Below, one piece after another: positions 25,148 to 33,876 of a DNA stretch of 64,000 bases. Each line of letters opens with the position of its first letter. The first letter of the stretch is position 1. Under the pieces are notes generated by a model, which was not told the origin of the DNA, did not search any database, and saw nothing but the letters and a program-made list of their open reading frames with translations. The DNA lies in assembly GCA_022709905.1 (NCBI GenBank), contig JAKLHY010000003.1, forward strand, positions 62,001 through 126,000. The letters run 5' to 3'. This DNA comes from Verrucomicrobiota bacterium (lineage in GTDB: Bacteria; Verrucomicrobiota; Verrucomicrobiia; Limisphaerales; UBA1319). Both the position numbers and the translations under genes were made by a program.

Positions 25148-25840
25148 TCAATCCGGGTGACTGTCAAGCCAGTCGCGCAACGCAGTTTCCCATCGGCCCC
25201 AGTCGGAGCCGTAATCGGCCTCCAAAAAATGCAGGAGAATTTCCCGGGCCTCGGTCTCCTTCGGATGTTCCTGGTTTCGCATGACCTGAAGCAATAGAGG
25301 CAATTTGATGCTGTTGGGTCGGTTGAGAAGGTCGGACACCAGGATATCGAGGACGTTCGTCGACGTACGGATGTTGGTTAAGAGAGCCGTTACCGTTGAG
25401 AAATTGCCGTCTTCAAGAAGATTGACCAGGTGCTGAGCGGTTTCCTCCTGCTCCGATTCCGCCAACGAAGGCATGAGCGCAAGGAGTTGCTGGGCTTTTG
25501 CCCCCTCGGACTCCGGGGCAAGCAGAATTTTCTCCAACGGGAAATGATCTCTTTCGGGCAGACTTTGCCGGGGAGTTTTGGATTCAGGATCGGTGTTTGC
25601 CTGAGGAGGTAGGGGAATGGGATCACGCCCAGCCCGCGATAGGGTGACCGTTGGGGACAGTGTTTTATTCTCGGACGCGCGGACGGCCTGACGGGTCACT
25701 GCTTGCGGCGGTGAACCATCGGGTTTCCGAATGGCCAGCCCATAGAAAACCACAGCCAGGAGAATCAGGCAGATCAGCAACAAGCCTTTGAGAATCCATT
25801 GGTTTGAAGCCTGTCGATTCCTGGGCTGATGTCTTGTCAT
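25148..25840 (-). CDS. Single-pass membrane protein of unknown function
   Basis: About 230 aa. ATG 25840 is preferred over a TTG three codons earlier. A membrane anchor (ILKGLLLICLILLAVVFYGL) near residues 16-35 is followed by a proline-rich linker. A helical C-terminal domain (KAQQLLALMPSLAESEQEET, then LVNLLEDGNFSTVTALLTNI) resembles HEAT/ARM-type repeats. It starts 11 bp after the serine hydrolase stop, so it is in the same operon. No catalytic motif is seen. Confidence 0.65.
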   Translation of the reverse strand: MTRHQPRNRQASNQWILKGLLLICLILLAVVFYGLAIRKPDGSPPQAVTRQAVRASENKTLSPTVTLSRAGRDPIPLPPQANTDPESKTPRQSLPERDHFPLEKILLAPESEGAKAQQLLALMPSLAESEQEETAQHLVNLLEDGNFSTVTALLTNIRTSTNVLDILVSDLLNRPNSIKLPLLLQVMRNQEHPKETEAREILLHFLEADYGSDWGRWETALRDWLDSHPD

Positions 25841-25851
25841 CTTGAGCAAGC

Positions 25852-27225
25852 CTAGTCATCCACAGTTTGGCCGACCAGCAGACGGAATTGCCAGCCGGTA
25901 TCATCGGAGACGGTCTCCTGGGTCTGTTTCATGAGCACGCCGATGAGTTGTTCCTGAGGATCGGCGAAGTATTGGGTATTGAAATAACCGCCCCAGTCAA
26001 AGGTGCCGGCGCTGCCTTGGCCTCCTTTGCCCTGGCCTTTCTCGGTCAGGACACCGAAGGCCAAGCCAAAGTGTTTGTTGCCTTCTCCCCAGAGGGAGCC
26101 AATCTGATCCCGCATCATGGTTTCGATGGTGGTTCTGCTGAGGATGCGTTTTCCGTTCAGTTCGCCGCCGTTCAGGTACATTTGGAGAAAGCTTGCATAA
26201 TCTTTTGCCGAGCTGCAGAGGCCAGCGCCGCCCGAGAAAAAGGTTTTGGCGCCTTTGACCGGGTAATCCGGATCGTAAAAGGTCACCGGAAAATGGATCC
26301 AAGTGTTGTTTGCGGGTTTCTGAACCGGCACAAGGCGGTGGGCCTTCTCCCGGGGGAGGTAAAAACCGGTGTCTTTCATGCCCAAAGGATCGAACAAGCG
26401 CTGGCGCAGAAACACGTCGAATGGCAGACCGGAGACGACTTCGATGAAATAGCCCAGCACATCGAGGCCCTCGCTGTAGGTGAAGGCTTCGCCCGGGTGA
26501 TGGTGCAGGGGCAACTGGGCGAGCTTCTTGACACTGTCACCAATTTTAATCGACTCGGTCGTGAACAGGTCGGTGATGCCGGCCTTTTGGTAGATCTTGC
26601 GGAACCTTTCATCGGCATCAATGACGCCATAGCCGATCCCCGAGGTGTGTGTGAGCAGGTGACGGATGGTGATTTCGCTTTTGGCGGGTTCGGTGGTCCA
26701 GGTTCCGTTCGCATCGTCGTAAGACTTGAGGAGTTGAGGATTTTTGAATTCCGGGATGAATTTCGAGATGGGATCATCCAATTGAAAACGTCCTTCCTCC
26801 CAGAGCATCATGACGGCCGTGGAGGTGATGGCCTTGGATTGCGAGGCGATCCGGAAAATATCATCCCGACGAAGCGTGCGGCCGGCGGTGTTATCCGCCA
26901 TCCCGAAGGCCTTGTGGTAAACGATTTTTCCATGGCGCGCGACCAGCGCGACGATGCCGGGCACGTCGCCGTCTCGGATGGCCTGCTCGCACATCGCGTC
27001 GATGCGGGCCAGGCGTTCGGCCGAAATCCCCACGGGGGCGGGGGCTGCCTCCTTGAGGGACGGGGATCTCCTGGCGGATGCAGCTGATGCGCTCTGGGAG
27101 AGGGGAGGAAGTAGAATGAGGCCAGCCAACAACCAGGGCAACCAACGGAGCCAGCCCTGAAAAGAGCTTGGAACATTTGGACGGATCAAGACGACTGCCT
27201 CAGGACCTGCATGCAGTTTTTTCAT
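25852..27225 (-). CDS. Serine hydrolase of the beta-lactamase / class C PBP family
   Basis: 457 aa from MKKLHAG at 27225. After an N-terminal hydrophobic segment (LPWLLAGLILLPPLSQSASA) the family motifs are in order: SQSK (Ser128 and Lys131, the nucleophile and general base), LLTHTSGIGYG, a Tyr-containing YSEGLDVLGY in the YxN position, and a C-terminal region GTFDWGGYFNTQYFADP where the third motif is expected. This family includes D-Ala-D-Ala carboxypeptidases, esterases and AmpC-like enzymes. The substrate here is unknown; esterase or cell-wall roles are more common for secreted members than antibiotic resistance. It lies between a PIG-L deacetylase and a membrane protein, all codirectional. 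Confidence 0.87.
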   Translation of the reverse strand: MKKLHAGPEAVVLIRPNVPSSFQGWLRWLPWLLAGLILLPPLSQSASAASARRSPSLKEAAPAPVGISAERLARIDAMCEQAIRDGDVPGIVALVARHGKIVYHKAFGMADNTAGRTLRRDDIFRIASQSKAITSTAVMMLWEEGRFQLDDPISKFIPEFKNPQLLKSYDDANGTWTTEPAKSEITIRHLLTHTSGIGYGVIDADERFRKIYQKAGITDLFTTESIKIGDSVKKLAQLPLHHHPGEAFTYSEGLDVLGYFIEVVSGLPFDVFLRQRLFDPLGMKDTGFYLPREKAHRLVPVQKPANNTWIHFPVTFYDPDYPVKGAKTFFSGGAGLCSSAKDYASFLQMYLNGGELNGKRILSRTTIETMMRDQIGSLWGEGNKHFGLAFGVLTEKGQGKGGQGSAGTFDWGGYFNTQYFADPQEQLIGVLMKQTQETVSDDTGWQFRLLVGQTVDD

Positions 27226-27276
27226 AAGATGATCGGCCGGAGTCTGCCAATGGAGCGGCAAAAAGGCACGCCCTTC

Positions 27277-28188
27277 TCAGTCGGCGAAGGGAAATAAACG
27301 CCTGAGTTCAGCCTTGTCGGGGCGCCGGCCGTATTCGCAGATTTCAAAGGCTTCGGCCGATTTGACTTGATCGGCGCGTTCGGCGCCATACCAATCCCGG
27401 AGTTGGGAGCGATAGGCTTTCGCCCAAGCGGCAAACCGGCTCGAGAATCGTTCCCGCACGGTTTGTCGGCGGGCCTGCTGCTTGTCGGGTTCGGAGGGCA
27501 CCAGGTTGATCGACCCATTGGCCCCCCCTTCGTAGAACTGGGATTCGAGGGCGGCCATGGCCTGCAGTTTTTTCTCGAGGACTGAATCGGTGTTGACGAC
27601 AACATCGGCCTGAAAGGGAGTGGGTTTCTGGAAGTCATCCTGGAAAAAGAAGAAGGCCGGATTGGATTTCAGCGGGGGAACATCGGGACAGAAGAATGGA
27701 ACGGTCACCATGTAAGCGGCATCCTGCACGAGAATGGCGCTGTAGCGGTGATCGGGGTGATAATCGTTTGGGCGATGGCTCATCACGATATCGGCCTGCC
27801 ATTCGCGGATCAGGCGCACAATCATCCGCCGGTTTTCGAGGGTGGGCATCACTTCGCCATCGTGGATGTCAAGCACCTCCGTTTCGATGCCGAGGATTTG
27901 AGCCGTTTTTTTCACCTCAGCCAGACGGCGCTGGGCCAGGGGGCCGCCCGCCTCGCGCCAATGGCCAATGTCACCGTTCGAAACCGAGACAAACTTAACC
28001 TTGTGGCCGCGCTCGGCAAACAGCGCCGCGGTCCCCCCAGCTTTGATTTCGCAGTCGTCAGGATGCGCCCCAAAGCAGATGATCCGCAGAGGCTCGGCGG
28101 CACTTGCCCTCATGCTCACCAGGGCGACTGCGATGACCGTGAACCATGCGGGAGTCAGGAACCGACGAAGAAAAGAATTCGCTTTCAT
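27277..28188 (-). CDS. Exported PIG-L/LmbE-family deacetylase
   Basis: 303 aa from MKANSFLRR at 28188. A signal peptide ends near SMRASAAEP. The zinc site is seen in CFGAHPDDCEIKAGGT (HPDD) and in MSHRPNDYHPDHRYSA (His-containing). SVSNGDIGHWREAGG and EVLDIHDGEVMPTLENR are typical of LmbE/BshB-type enzymes that remove acetyl groups from N-acetylglucosamine-type sugars. Export suggests action on glycans in the periplasm. It is the first gene of the minus-strand run that also encodes the serine hydrolase 51 bp downstream. Confidence 0.9.
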   Translation of the reverse strand: MKANSFLRRFLTPAWFTVIAVALVSMRASAAEPLRIICFGAHPDDCEIKAGGTAALFAERGHKVKFVSVSNGDIGHWREAGGPLAQRRLAEVKKTAQILGIETEVLDIHDGEVMPTLENRRMIVRLIREWQADIVMSHRPNDYHPDHRYSAILVQDAAYMVTVPFFCPDVPPLKSNPAFFFFQDDFQKPTPFQADVVVNTDSVLEKKLQAMAALESQFYEGGANGSINLVPSEPDKQQARRQTVRERFSSRFAAWAKAYRSQLRDWYGAERADQVKSAEAFEICEYGRRPDKAELRRLFPFAD

Positions 28189-28349
28189 ATATGAACCCGG
28201 AGAGTCTGATTTACTGTCCAAAATAGGAACAACTTGCGCTAGGATCAAGGATGAACCAGCGGTGCCCGGATCAAAATTTGATTACTTTTTTTAGACAACA
28301 ATCGAATCGGGCGACGCTAGGAGGGTGAACGTGCTTGGAAAGACGACGC

Positions 28350-28853
28350 ATGGATGACGGACTGACCCAAGAGGCTTGGGGCCAGTGGGTGCGAAAACAC
28401 GCGCCCCGCCTGCTGCTGTTCGCGCGGCAATTAAGCCGCAGCGAGGCTGACGCCCAGGATTTGGTTCAGGACTCCCTGCTGGCCGCCTGGAAGCGATGCG
28501 CAGACGGTCAAGTGCCGCCACTTTCCGCGGTGTTCACAACCATCCGGTGTCGCGCCATCGATTGGGGGCGCCGCTCAGACCGGAGGACCGCTCGCGAGGA
28601 ATCTGTCCAGGAATCCCAGTCCCAAGTGTGGTTCGACACGCACGTGGAGGATCGCGAAATGAGCCAGTGGGTGCAGTCGGCCTTGATGAAACTGCCCGAC
28701 TATTACCGGGAGGTCCTCACGCTCAGAGTATGGGGTGAACTGACTTTCGAGCAAATTGCCGAAGTGACCGGTGCCCCACCCAATACGGTTGCCTCTCGAT
28801 ATCGTTACGGGCTGGCCGAACTCCGCAAGCTGGCTCGGGAGGTGAAGGTATGA
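28350..28853 (+). CDS. ECF-type RNA polymerase sigma factor
   Basis: 167 aa from ATG 28350; a TTG five codons earlier is also open. Region 2 is seen in LLLFARQLSRSEADAQDLVQ, then DSLLAAWKR and FTTIRCRAIDWGRR. Region 4 is LPDYYREVLTLRVWGELTFE, then QIAEVTGAPPNTVASRYRYG, a helix-turn-helix for the -35 element. It is 504 bp long and directs polymerase to a stress or envelope regulon. The stop TGA overlaps the next start (ATGATGA), coupling it to a membrane protein that is probably its regulator. Confidence 0.93.
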   Translation: MDDGLTQEAWGQWVRKHAPRLLLFARQLSRSEADAQDLVQDSLLAAWKRCADGQVPPLSAVFTTIRCRAIDWGRRSDRRTAREESVQESQSQVWFDTHVEDREMSQWVQSALMKLPDYYREVLTLRVWGELTFEQIAEVTGAPPNTVASRYRYGLAELRKLAREVKV

Positions 28854-29338
28854 TGAATCCGGAAGAACAAGCCTTCGAGGCCGAACTGCGGCGCTTACGG
28901 CCGGCCCAACCGCCGGAGGAAGTTTTGGCGCAATGGGAAAGCGCTCCACTCCGCTCCGACAGGGCAGGGGAGTTAGAACAGGGTTGCCGCCCCGCGTTCT
29001 CTATTGGAGCGCTGCTAAGAAGCTGGTATCGACCGGCAATGGCCCTATTGGCACTGGGACTCCTGGTTGCAGGTTGGCGGGTGTGGGTCCGTCATGAATC
29101 CAACCCGATCGTCGCGTCCAACGGAACCGCTCCTCTCGTCGCCGATGATGTGATCATCGATCGGCAATTAGTGGCGGCGTTCGAGGGATTGGCGGAGTTG
29201 CCGACGGGGGAACCCATCCGGTTTACCTGCTATGAGTGGATCGACCGGGTGACCGTGCGAGATACCGCGCGCGGGGTGATGATTGAAAGCCGGGAGCCGC
29301 GGCGCGAACTCGTCCCAGCCAGCCTCGTTACCTATTAA
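28850..29338 (+). CDS. Probable anti-sigma or regulatory membrane protein
   Basis: 162 aa, translationally coupled to the sigma factor. A short cytoplasmic N-terminal segment (EEQAFEAELRRLRPAQPPEE) is followed by one membrane span (PAMALLALGLLVAGWRVW, about 65-82) and a periplasmic domain of 80 residues. The layout and position match anti-sigma factors, but no zinc-binding HxxxCxxC is present, so the mechanism would differ from classical zinc-containing anti-sigmas. Annotated from context. Confidence 0.65.
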   Translation: MMNPEEQAFEAELRRLRPAQPPEEVLAQWESAPLRSDRAGELEQGCRPAFSIGALLRSWYRPAMALLALGLLVAGWRVWVRHESNPIVASNGTAPLVADDVIIDRQLVAAFEGLAELPTGEPIRFTCYEWIDRVTVRDTARGVMIESREPRRELVPASLVTY

Positions 29339-29452
29339 TTAGACCGGTGGCCAAAAGAACTCTCCGGAATAGTGATGCGGAAAATTCGGGCGTTTTTGCC
29401 AAGCGATTGAATCAGTCAGTGACGAACCAATCAATGAATGCAGGATAAAAAT

Positions 29453-30568
29453 ATGATGATGACATTATTCAAATGGAAATTCCACCCCGAACCCATCTGG
29501 GTGGGGACTCTGTGTGTCGCCCTCGCCGGTCTCGTTCAGGGGCGAGCCGAACTGGATGTCGTCCAGGAGACCGCCACCGAGGGAGGCGGTTCCACAGAAA
29601 TCCAAGTCAACAAGGAGCTGCGTGTCGTCAAGGAAACCCAGACTGAGCCTGGAAAGTCCCAGGTCGATTTCTTGCTCAAAGAGCTCAAGCCGGTTTCTTT
29701 GAAGGCCAAGGGGCTTGCCCCCACGGAAGTCCCCTGGCTGGGCATTCACACGGAAGAAGCGCCGGAAGTGATCGCCGCCCAACTCGAGTTGGCGCCGGGC
29801 GCCGGGCTGGTGGTTCAGTATGTCACACCCGAGAGCCCCGCGGCCAAGGGGGGCCTGCAGAAGAACGATGTGCTGGCCCAATGGGAAGACCAATGGCTGG
29901 TGCATCCGGAGCAGTTGCGCAAACTGGTCCAATACCGCAAGGAAGGAGACACGGTTGCTTTGAAGTATTATCGGGGCGGCAAAATGAGCCAGGTCTCCGT
30001 CGTGCTGGGCAAGAACAAGGCCAGCGAAGGGAGTTGGCCAGGGATTGAAGGTGGAGCCGATGTATGGCGGTTTCTGGGGAGTGGTGAGCCATGGCCGGCC
30101 ATTCCACGCAGCGAGGAGCTCCGTGTGAAATTGGATAAGATCAAGGAATCCATGGGACGACTGAAAATCGATGAGAAAAAGCTCGAGAACGAGATTCAGC
30201 GCAGCATGGAATCTGCGCAAAAAGCCCTGACTGAGGCCCTGGGGCGAATGACAAATGTCGAGCCCGCCCTGGACAAGACGCGCCGGAACCTTGAAAAACT
30301 GATCCAATCGAACATTGCCGTTTCCCAGGATGCCCGAGTGACCGTGAAAAGCGACCAACGCGGCGTTCAGAGCCTCGTGCATGCGGATGACGACGGGACC
30401 TATGTCATTGTTGCCAATCCGCGAAAGCGCCTGACCGCGCATGACAAGCAGGGCACTCTCCTTTTTGACGGTGAAATCGAAAGCCCGGAACAACGATCCC
30501 GGTTGCCCGATGAGCTCAAGGCCAAGGTGGATTCCCTCCTGGAAATGATGCCGTCTCAGGGACGCTGA
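29453..30568 (+). CDS. Exported PDZ-domain protein
   Basis: 371 aa from ATG 29453, with AGGA 7 bp upstream. The signal segment is IWVGTLCVALAGLVQGRA. Residues 85-185 form a PDZ domain: VPWLGIHTEEAPEVIAAQLE, AGLVVQYVTPESPAAKGGLQ, KNDVLAQWEDQWLVHPEQL and GDTVALKYYRGGK. A long helical and probably coiled-coil region follows (IKESMGRLKIDEKKLENEIQ). There is no protease domain. It probably detects envelope proteins and passes a signal to the sigma/anti-sigma pair upstream, as PDZ-containing partners do in other ECF systems; this role is inferred. Confidence 0.75.
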   Translation: MMMTLFKWKFHPEPIWVGTLCVALAGLVQGRAELDVVQETATEGGGSTEIQVNKELRVVKETQTEPGKSQVDFLLKELKPVSLKAKGLAPTEVPWLGIHTEEAPEVIAAQLELAPGAGLVVQYVTPESPAAKGGLQKNDVLAQWEDQWLVHPEQLRKLVQYRKEGDTVALKYYRGGKMSQVSVVLGKNKASEGSWPGIEGGADVWRFLGSGEPWPAIPRSEELRVKLDKIKESMGRLKIDEKKLENEIQRSMESAQKALTEALGRMTNVEPALDKTRRNLEKLIQSNIAVSQDARVTVKSDQRGVQSLVHADDDGTYVIVANPRKRLTAHDKQGTLLFDGEIESPEQRSRLPDELKAKVDSLLEMMPSQGR

Positions 30569-30611
30569 CCCTTATCCGGGCCATGTTCCATGTCGGAACG
30601 CAATGAGGTGG

Positions 30612-30645
30612 GCGGGGCCGTCCTCGAGTCGGCCCGCTCGTTTGT
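30612..30645. terminator. Candidate bidirectional terminator between convergent genes
   Basis: GCGGGGCCG (30612-30620), a 9-nt loop and CGGCCCGC (30630-30637) form a GC-rich stem with one bulge, followed by TCGTTTGTT. It lies 43 bp after the PDZ gene stop and 14 bp from the stop of the convergent cytidylyltransferase gene. Confidence 0.45.
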
Positions 30646-30650
30646 TAATT

Positions 30651-31478
30651 TCAGAAACCTCTCAACACCGTGCTCGAACGTTGAGGTAATCCTGGGGCGG
30701 GTTTTCGTTTTAACACCAGGTATTGGATGCCTTTTTGGGCGCAGTATTCGCGTTTTCCACCCTTGTCGCCATCTTCATTGACCACGTAGAGATCCGGTTT
30801 CAGCTTTTGAATCTCGGGATCCGCATCGAGCCAGCCCTCACCGGAGGAGATCATGGCCCGGGTGACGTAGCGAATGGATCCAGTCATGTATCTTCGTTCT
30901 TCCTGCGACAGCATCGGATGTCCTTCCCCCTTGAGAAGCCGGATGTTGGCATCGTGACCCACGATCACGTAGAGATCGCCGTGTGCGCTGGCTTCCTCAA
31001 AGAACCGGACATGGCCGGAATGGAACCAGTCATAACAGCCCGTCACGACCACCTTTGGGCGCCCCGGATTGGGCGGCGGACCGCTGGGTTCCGGGAAATC
31101 CATCAGCTGTTCTTTGCTCAGCACATGATAGTCCAGTTCGTGATCCGCGCAAAACTTCTGGCGAGCCTCATTCAAGCCGCATTCGCGGTCAATCCAGGCT
31201 TGGGGCCGCAGGCCAGGGATTTCTGGCAAAGCACTGGGATCCAGGACTCCCCATACGGGGACCACCCGGTTTACATAACGAATTGCCTTTAAGAAATAAA
31301 ATCGTTCGGCCATTGGGAACTTCGGGGGGCGCCCGGACAAGGCCTGGAGCGTGTCATCCGACATGAGCAGCACGGTCAGTTCACCCATTCTGGATGCCTC
31401 CTCGAGGAAACGCATGTGATGCGCCCGCAGGTCATCGAATCCGCCACAGACCACCACCGTTTTTCCGGATCGATTCAT
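30651..31478 (-). CDS. Two-domain cytidylyltransferase-like nucleotidyltransferase with a degenerate first domain
   Basis: 275 aa in two tandem nucleotidyltransferase folds. Domain 1 (about 8-130) begins VVVCGGFDDLRAHHMRFLEE. Domain 2 (about 142-270) begins VVVTGCYDWFHSGHVRFFEE. The catalytic HxGH is intact in domain 2 (HSGH, 153-156), and QRSSTVLR near the C-terminus fits the ISSTxI-like motif. In domain 1 the matching residues read RAHH, so the first His and the Gly are lost and it probably cannot catalyse. The pattern resembles ethanolamine-phosphate cytidylyltransferases, whose two domains are of unequal activity; RfaE/TagD-type enzymes are the bacterial relatives. The context suggests it charges a sugar phosphate with CMP. 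The upstream kinase stop is 1 bp before its start. Confidence 0.8.
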   Translation of the reverse strand: MNRSGKTVVVCGGFDDLRAHHMRFLEEASRMGELTVLLMSDDTLQALSGRPPKFPMAERFYFLKAIRYVNRVVPVWGVLDPSALPEIPGLRPQAWIDRECGLNEARQKFCADHELDYHVLSKEQLMDFPEPSGPPPNPGRPKVVVTGCYDWFHSGHVRFFEEASAHGDLYVIVGHDANIRLLKGEGHPMLSQEERRYMTGSIRYVTRAMISSGEGWLDADPEIQKLKPDLYVVNEDGDKGGKREYCAQKGIQYLVLKRKPAPGLPQRSSTVLRGF

Positions 31479-31479
31479 C

Positions 31480-32304
31480 TTATTTCGAAGGGCGGTCTTT
31501 CAGCGGGTTTTCGATGCGGACATTAACGCGGAAAGCGCCTGGGACAGTGCACGATGAGATTACAAACAAATAACCGCCTCCGCAGCCCGAATACATCGCG
31601 CCGGAGTAGTTCTGTTGGTAAACTCGAAGCAGGGCCTTGAGATCGAGGCGGATGGCGGGGTGACGGATCGTATGCGGCAGGATTTTTTCCCAGCAAACCA
31701 TGCATGTGTTGAGCGAAGCGCCAAGGGCATCGAGGTCCTGGCGGCGAATGGCGTCAAAGCAGTCCTTGCCGGTTTGTCCCAGACGAGCGATCCATTTGGG
31801 TGAAAGCTGTTTGTTTCCGAGGGGATTATAGCCTTCCGGACGGGATTCAATTGGGAGCACGTTCAGCACCTTTTCCAACCAGCGGGCGATACCTGGGTTG
31901 TTCAACGACTCGATATGGGATGGAAAGATCCCCCCATTGGCGTTGAAATCATAATCCAACCGGCTGATACCGGGATAGACCAGGCCAATCATGTCCTGGG
32001 AACCACTCGGTTCTGATTTACCCTGGTTTTCGGCCCTGTAAAGCTCCCGAACCAAGTCAACGGGCGGCCGTTTTGGCAGCCGTCCGTGCCAGAGTTTTGT
32101 GGCCACAGCTCGGGTGCCGCTGGCACAACCCGCGCGGTCCATGACTCGAAAATTGGGCTCGAGGGAAACGACCACCATGGAACCGGGCGGATTGGGATGA
32201 TGACGGGAAACGAACGGCTGATCGATCCAGCCGCCCGCAAGGGCCAGCCGGTTCGGAATGCGCCCGATGACCCGGGCCATACCAGGCAAAACTCCGGAGT
32301 TCAC
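31480..32304 (-). CDS. GHMP-kinase-like sugar kinase
   Basis: 274 aa, shorter than most GHMP kinases (about 330). RIPNRLALAGGWIDQP matches motif 1, RAGCASGTRAVATKLW occupies the motif-2 position, SEPSGSQDMIGLVYPGISR matches the substrate loop of heptose- and fucose-type kinases, and SGAMYSGCGGGYLFVIS is motif 3. It starts at GTG 32304 (or ATG 32280), 18 bp after the epimerase stop, and ends 1 bp before the cytidylyltransferase. With these neighbours it probably phosphorylates a sugar or sugar phosphate made by the epimerase. The substrate is not known. Confidence 0.75.
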   Translation of the reverse strand: MNSGVLPGMARVIGRIPNRLALAGGWIDQPFVSRHHPNPPGSMVVVSLEPNFRVMDRAGCASGTRAVATKLWHGRLPKRPPVDLVRELYRAENQGKSEPSGSQDMIGLVYPGISRLDYDFNANGGIFPSHIESLNNPGIARWLEKVLNVLPIESRPEGYNPLGNKQLSPKWIARLGQTGKDCFDAIRRQDLDALGASLNTCMVCWEKILPHTIRHPAIRLDLKALLRVYQQNYSGAMYSGCGGGYLFVISSCTVPGAFRVNVRIENPLKDRPSK

Positions 32305-32322
32305 TTCAAAGAGATAAGGAGT

Positions 32323-33369
32323 CTACTCGACAACGCGCCGGCCGGCTTTGCGGGCATAGTACTGTTGCTTGATCCATTGGTAGGTGGCGGACAGCCCCCG
32401 ATCCAGGGTCGTGCTGGGTTCCCAGCCGAGGATCTTTTTTATGAACGTGTTGTCGCTGTTGCGCCCCGCCACACCGCGAGGAGCCGCCAGATCATATTTC
32501 CGTTTGAGCTTGATCCTCGCGATCTTTTCAACCTTGCTCACCAATTCGTTGATGGAAACCAATTCGCTCGATCCCAGATTGATCGGGGTCGCAATCAACG
32601 GATCGTGGTGCGTGATCATATCAATGCCCTTCACGCAGTCATCGATATACATAAAACTGCGGGTTTGCGTCCCGTCACCCCAGATGTCGATCGTGTCGTT
32701 CCCGGTGTCGATAGCTTCAATGACCTTTCGGCATATGGCCGCAGGGGCCTTTTCCCGACCTCCATCCCAGGTGCCATGCGGCCCATACACATTGTGAAAA
32801 CGGGCCATGAATGTCTTCAGACCGCGCTCATGCCAGTATTCCTCGCAGAACATTTCGCTCATGAGCTTTTCCCAACCATACCCGCGCTCGGCCATGGCCG
32901 GATAGGCATCCGACTCTTTCAGCGCCCGCACTTTTGGATCCTGCTGCAGCAAGGTGTTGTAGGCGCAGGCCGATGATGAAAAAAAGTATCGTTTCGCGCC
33001 AGCCCGATAGGCGGCCTCGATCATGTGGGTGTTGATCAGAATGCTTCGGAGGCATTCGATGCGGAAACGTTCGATAAACCCCATTCCCCCCATGTCGGCG
33101 GCCAGATTATAGACCTCAACCGCTCCCTCGCAAACCCGTCGGCAACTATCCTCCTGGCTGCAGTCGAGGCTCAGGCTTTCCACGCCGGGCACGCGGAGAT
33201 ACCATTCGGCCAGCGGCTTCTTGTCCACCGCGCGAATGCGTTTGAAGCCCTTCTTTTTAAAAAAAAGCACCAGGTTGCCTGCGATAAATCCACCCGCGCC
33301 GGCAATGACGATCAGATCGTCTTTCGTGCGCGGCGAATCCTTTTCCACCAGTCGTTTTTGATTCATCAT
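32323..33369 (-). CDS. GDP-mannose 3,5-epimerase-like NAD(P)-dependent SDR
   Basis: 348 aa from MMNQKRLV (33369). Rossmann start VIAGAGGFIAGNLVLFFKKK. The very specific family motifs NLAADMGGMGFIE, SSSACAYN (with the catalytic Cys), YGWEKLMSEM (Tyr-x3-Lys) and GTWDGGREKAPAAICRK (the other catalytic Lys) are all present. The known enzyme converts GDP-D-mannose to GDP-L-galactose or GDP-L-gulose. Here it is first in a cassette with a GHMP kinase-like and a cytidylyltransferase-like gene, so the actual nucleotide sugar may differ. It is probably used for surface polysaccharide. Confidence 0.85.
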   Translation of the reverse strand: MMNQKRLVEKDSPRTKDDLIVIAGAGGFIAGNLVLFFKKKGFKRIRAVDKKPLAEWYLRVPGVESLSLDCSQEDSCRRVCEGAVEVYNLAADMGGMGFIERFRIECLRSILINTHMIEAAYRAGAKRYFFSSSACAYNTLLQQDPKVRALKESDAYPAMAERGYGWEKLMSEMFCEEYWHERGLKTFMARFHNVYGPHGTWDGGREKAPAAICRKVIEAIDTGNDTIDIWGDGTQTRSFMYIDDCVKGIDMITHHDPLIATPINLGSSELVSINELVSKVEKIARIKLKRKYDLAAPRGVAGRNSDNTFIKKILGWEPSTTLDRGLSATYQWIKQQYYARKAGRRVVE

Positions 33370-33486
33370 TTTGTGCTTTAGGCGATGTCCGTGAGGCCAT
33401 CTTCCTCTGCAGCCGGACATCATCCTGTTACATTGAACGCCCTTCAGATTGTCACAAATCCCTCCGGACCGGAACAGGAATCATGT

Positions 33487-33873
33487 TCAGCCTTCCGTTT
33501 CGAAGCCTCGCTGATGAGCCTTGCCGGATCTCCGGACATCCTTCGAGGGTTCGGCAACGTGTCCCTTGCTGGCACCCACTAACTGCAACACCTCGCGGAT
33601 GATTCTGAATCCGCCCAGAGCCCGGCCCAGCCAGTATCCGATGCCTGATCGCCTGCGTGATAATAGAAAGCCGGCAATCGGCGCTCCCAGAATCAGAAGC
33701 CTGTGCCAGGAATGGCTGGGAGATCGATGCCACTTCAGCCAGTTCAGCGGATGCCGGATTCGCTGCAATTCGGTAGCCAGAATACATCGATGCAACTCCG
33801 CTTCGGCCAGCAGCAATTCCTTTTGTCGTGCCAAGTCATCCCGTGTCCTTGAACTCCCAAATCCTTTGTTCAT
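33487..33873 (-). CDS. Small membrane protein, YqjK-like position
   Basis: 128 aa with a basic N-terminal helix (SRTRDDLARQKELLLAEAEL) and one hydrophobic segment (RLLILGAPIAGFLL). It follows the holin-X gene by 3 bp and, like YqjK in enterobacteria, is the last member of a yqjD-yqjE type set. Sequence similarity to YqjK cannot be proved here. Confidence 0.6.
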   Translation of the reverse strand: MNKGFGSSRTRDDLARQKELLLAEAELHRCILATELQRIRHPLNWLKWHRSPSHSWHRLLILGAPIAGFLLSRRRSGIGYWLGRALGGFRIIREVLQLVGASKGHVAEPSKDVRRSGKAHQRGFETEG

Positions 33874-33876
33874 AGA

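Noticed and set aside
25867..27087. Plus-strand 406-aa frame
   Set aside because: It mirrors the serine hydrolase gene, where the SxxK and other motifs are on the minus strand.
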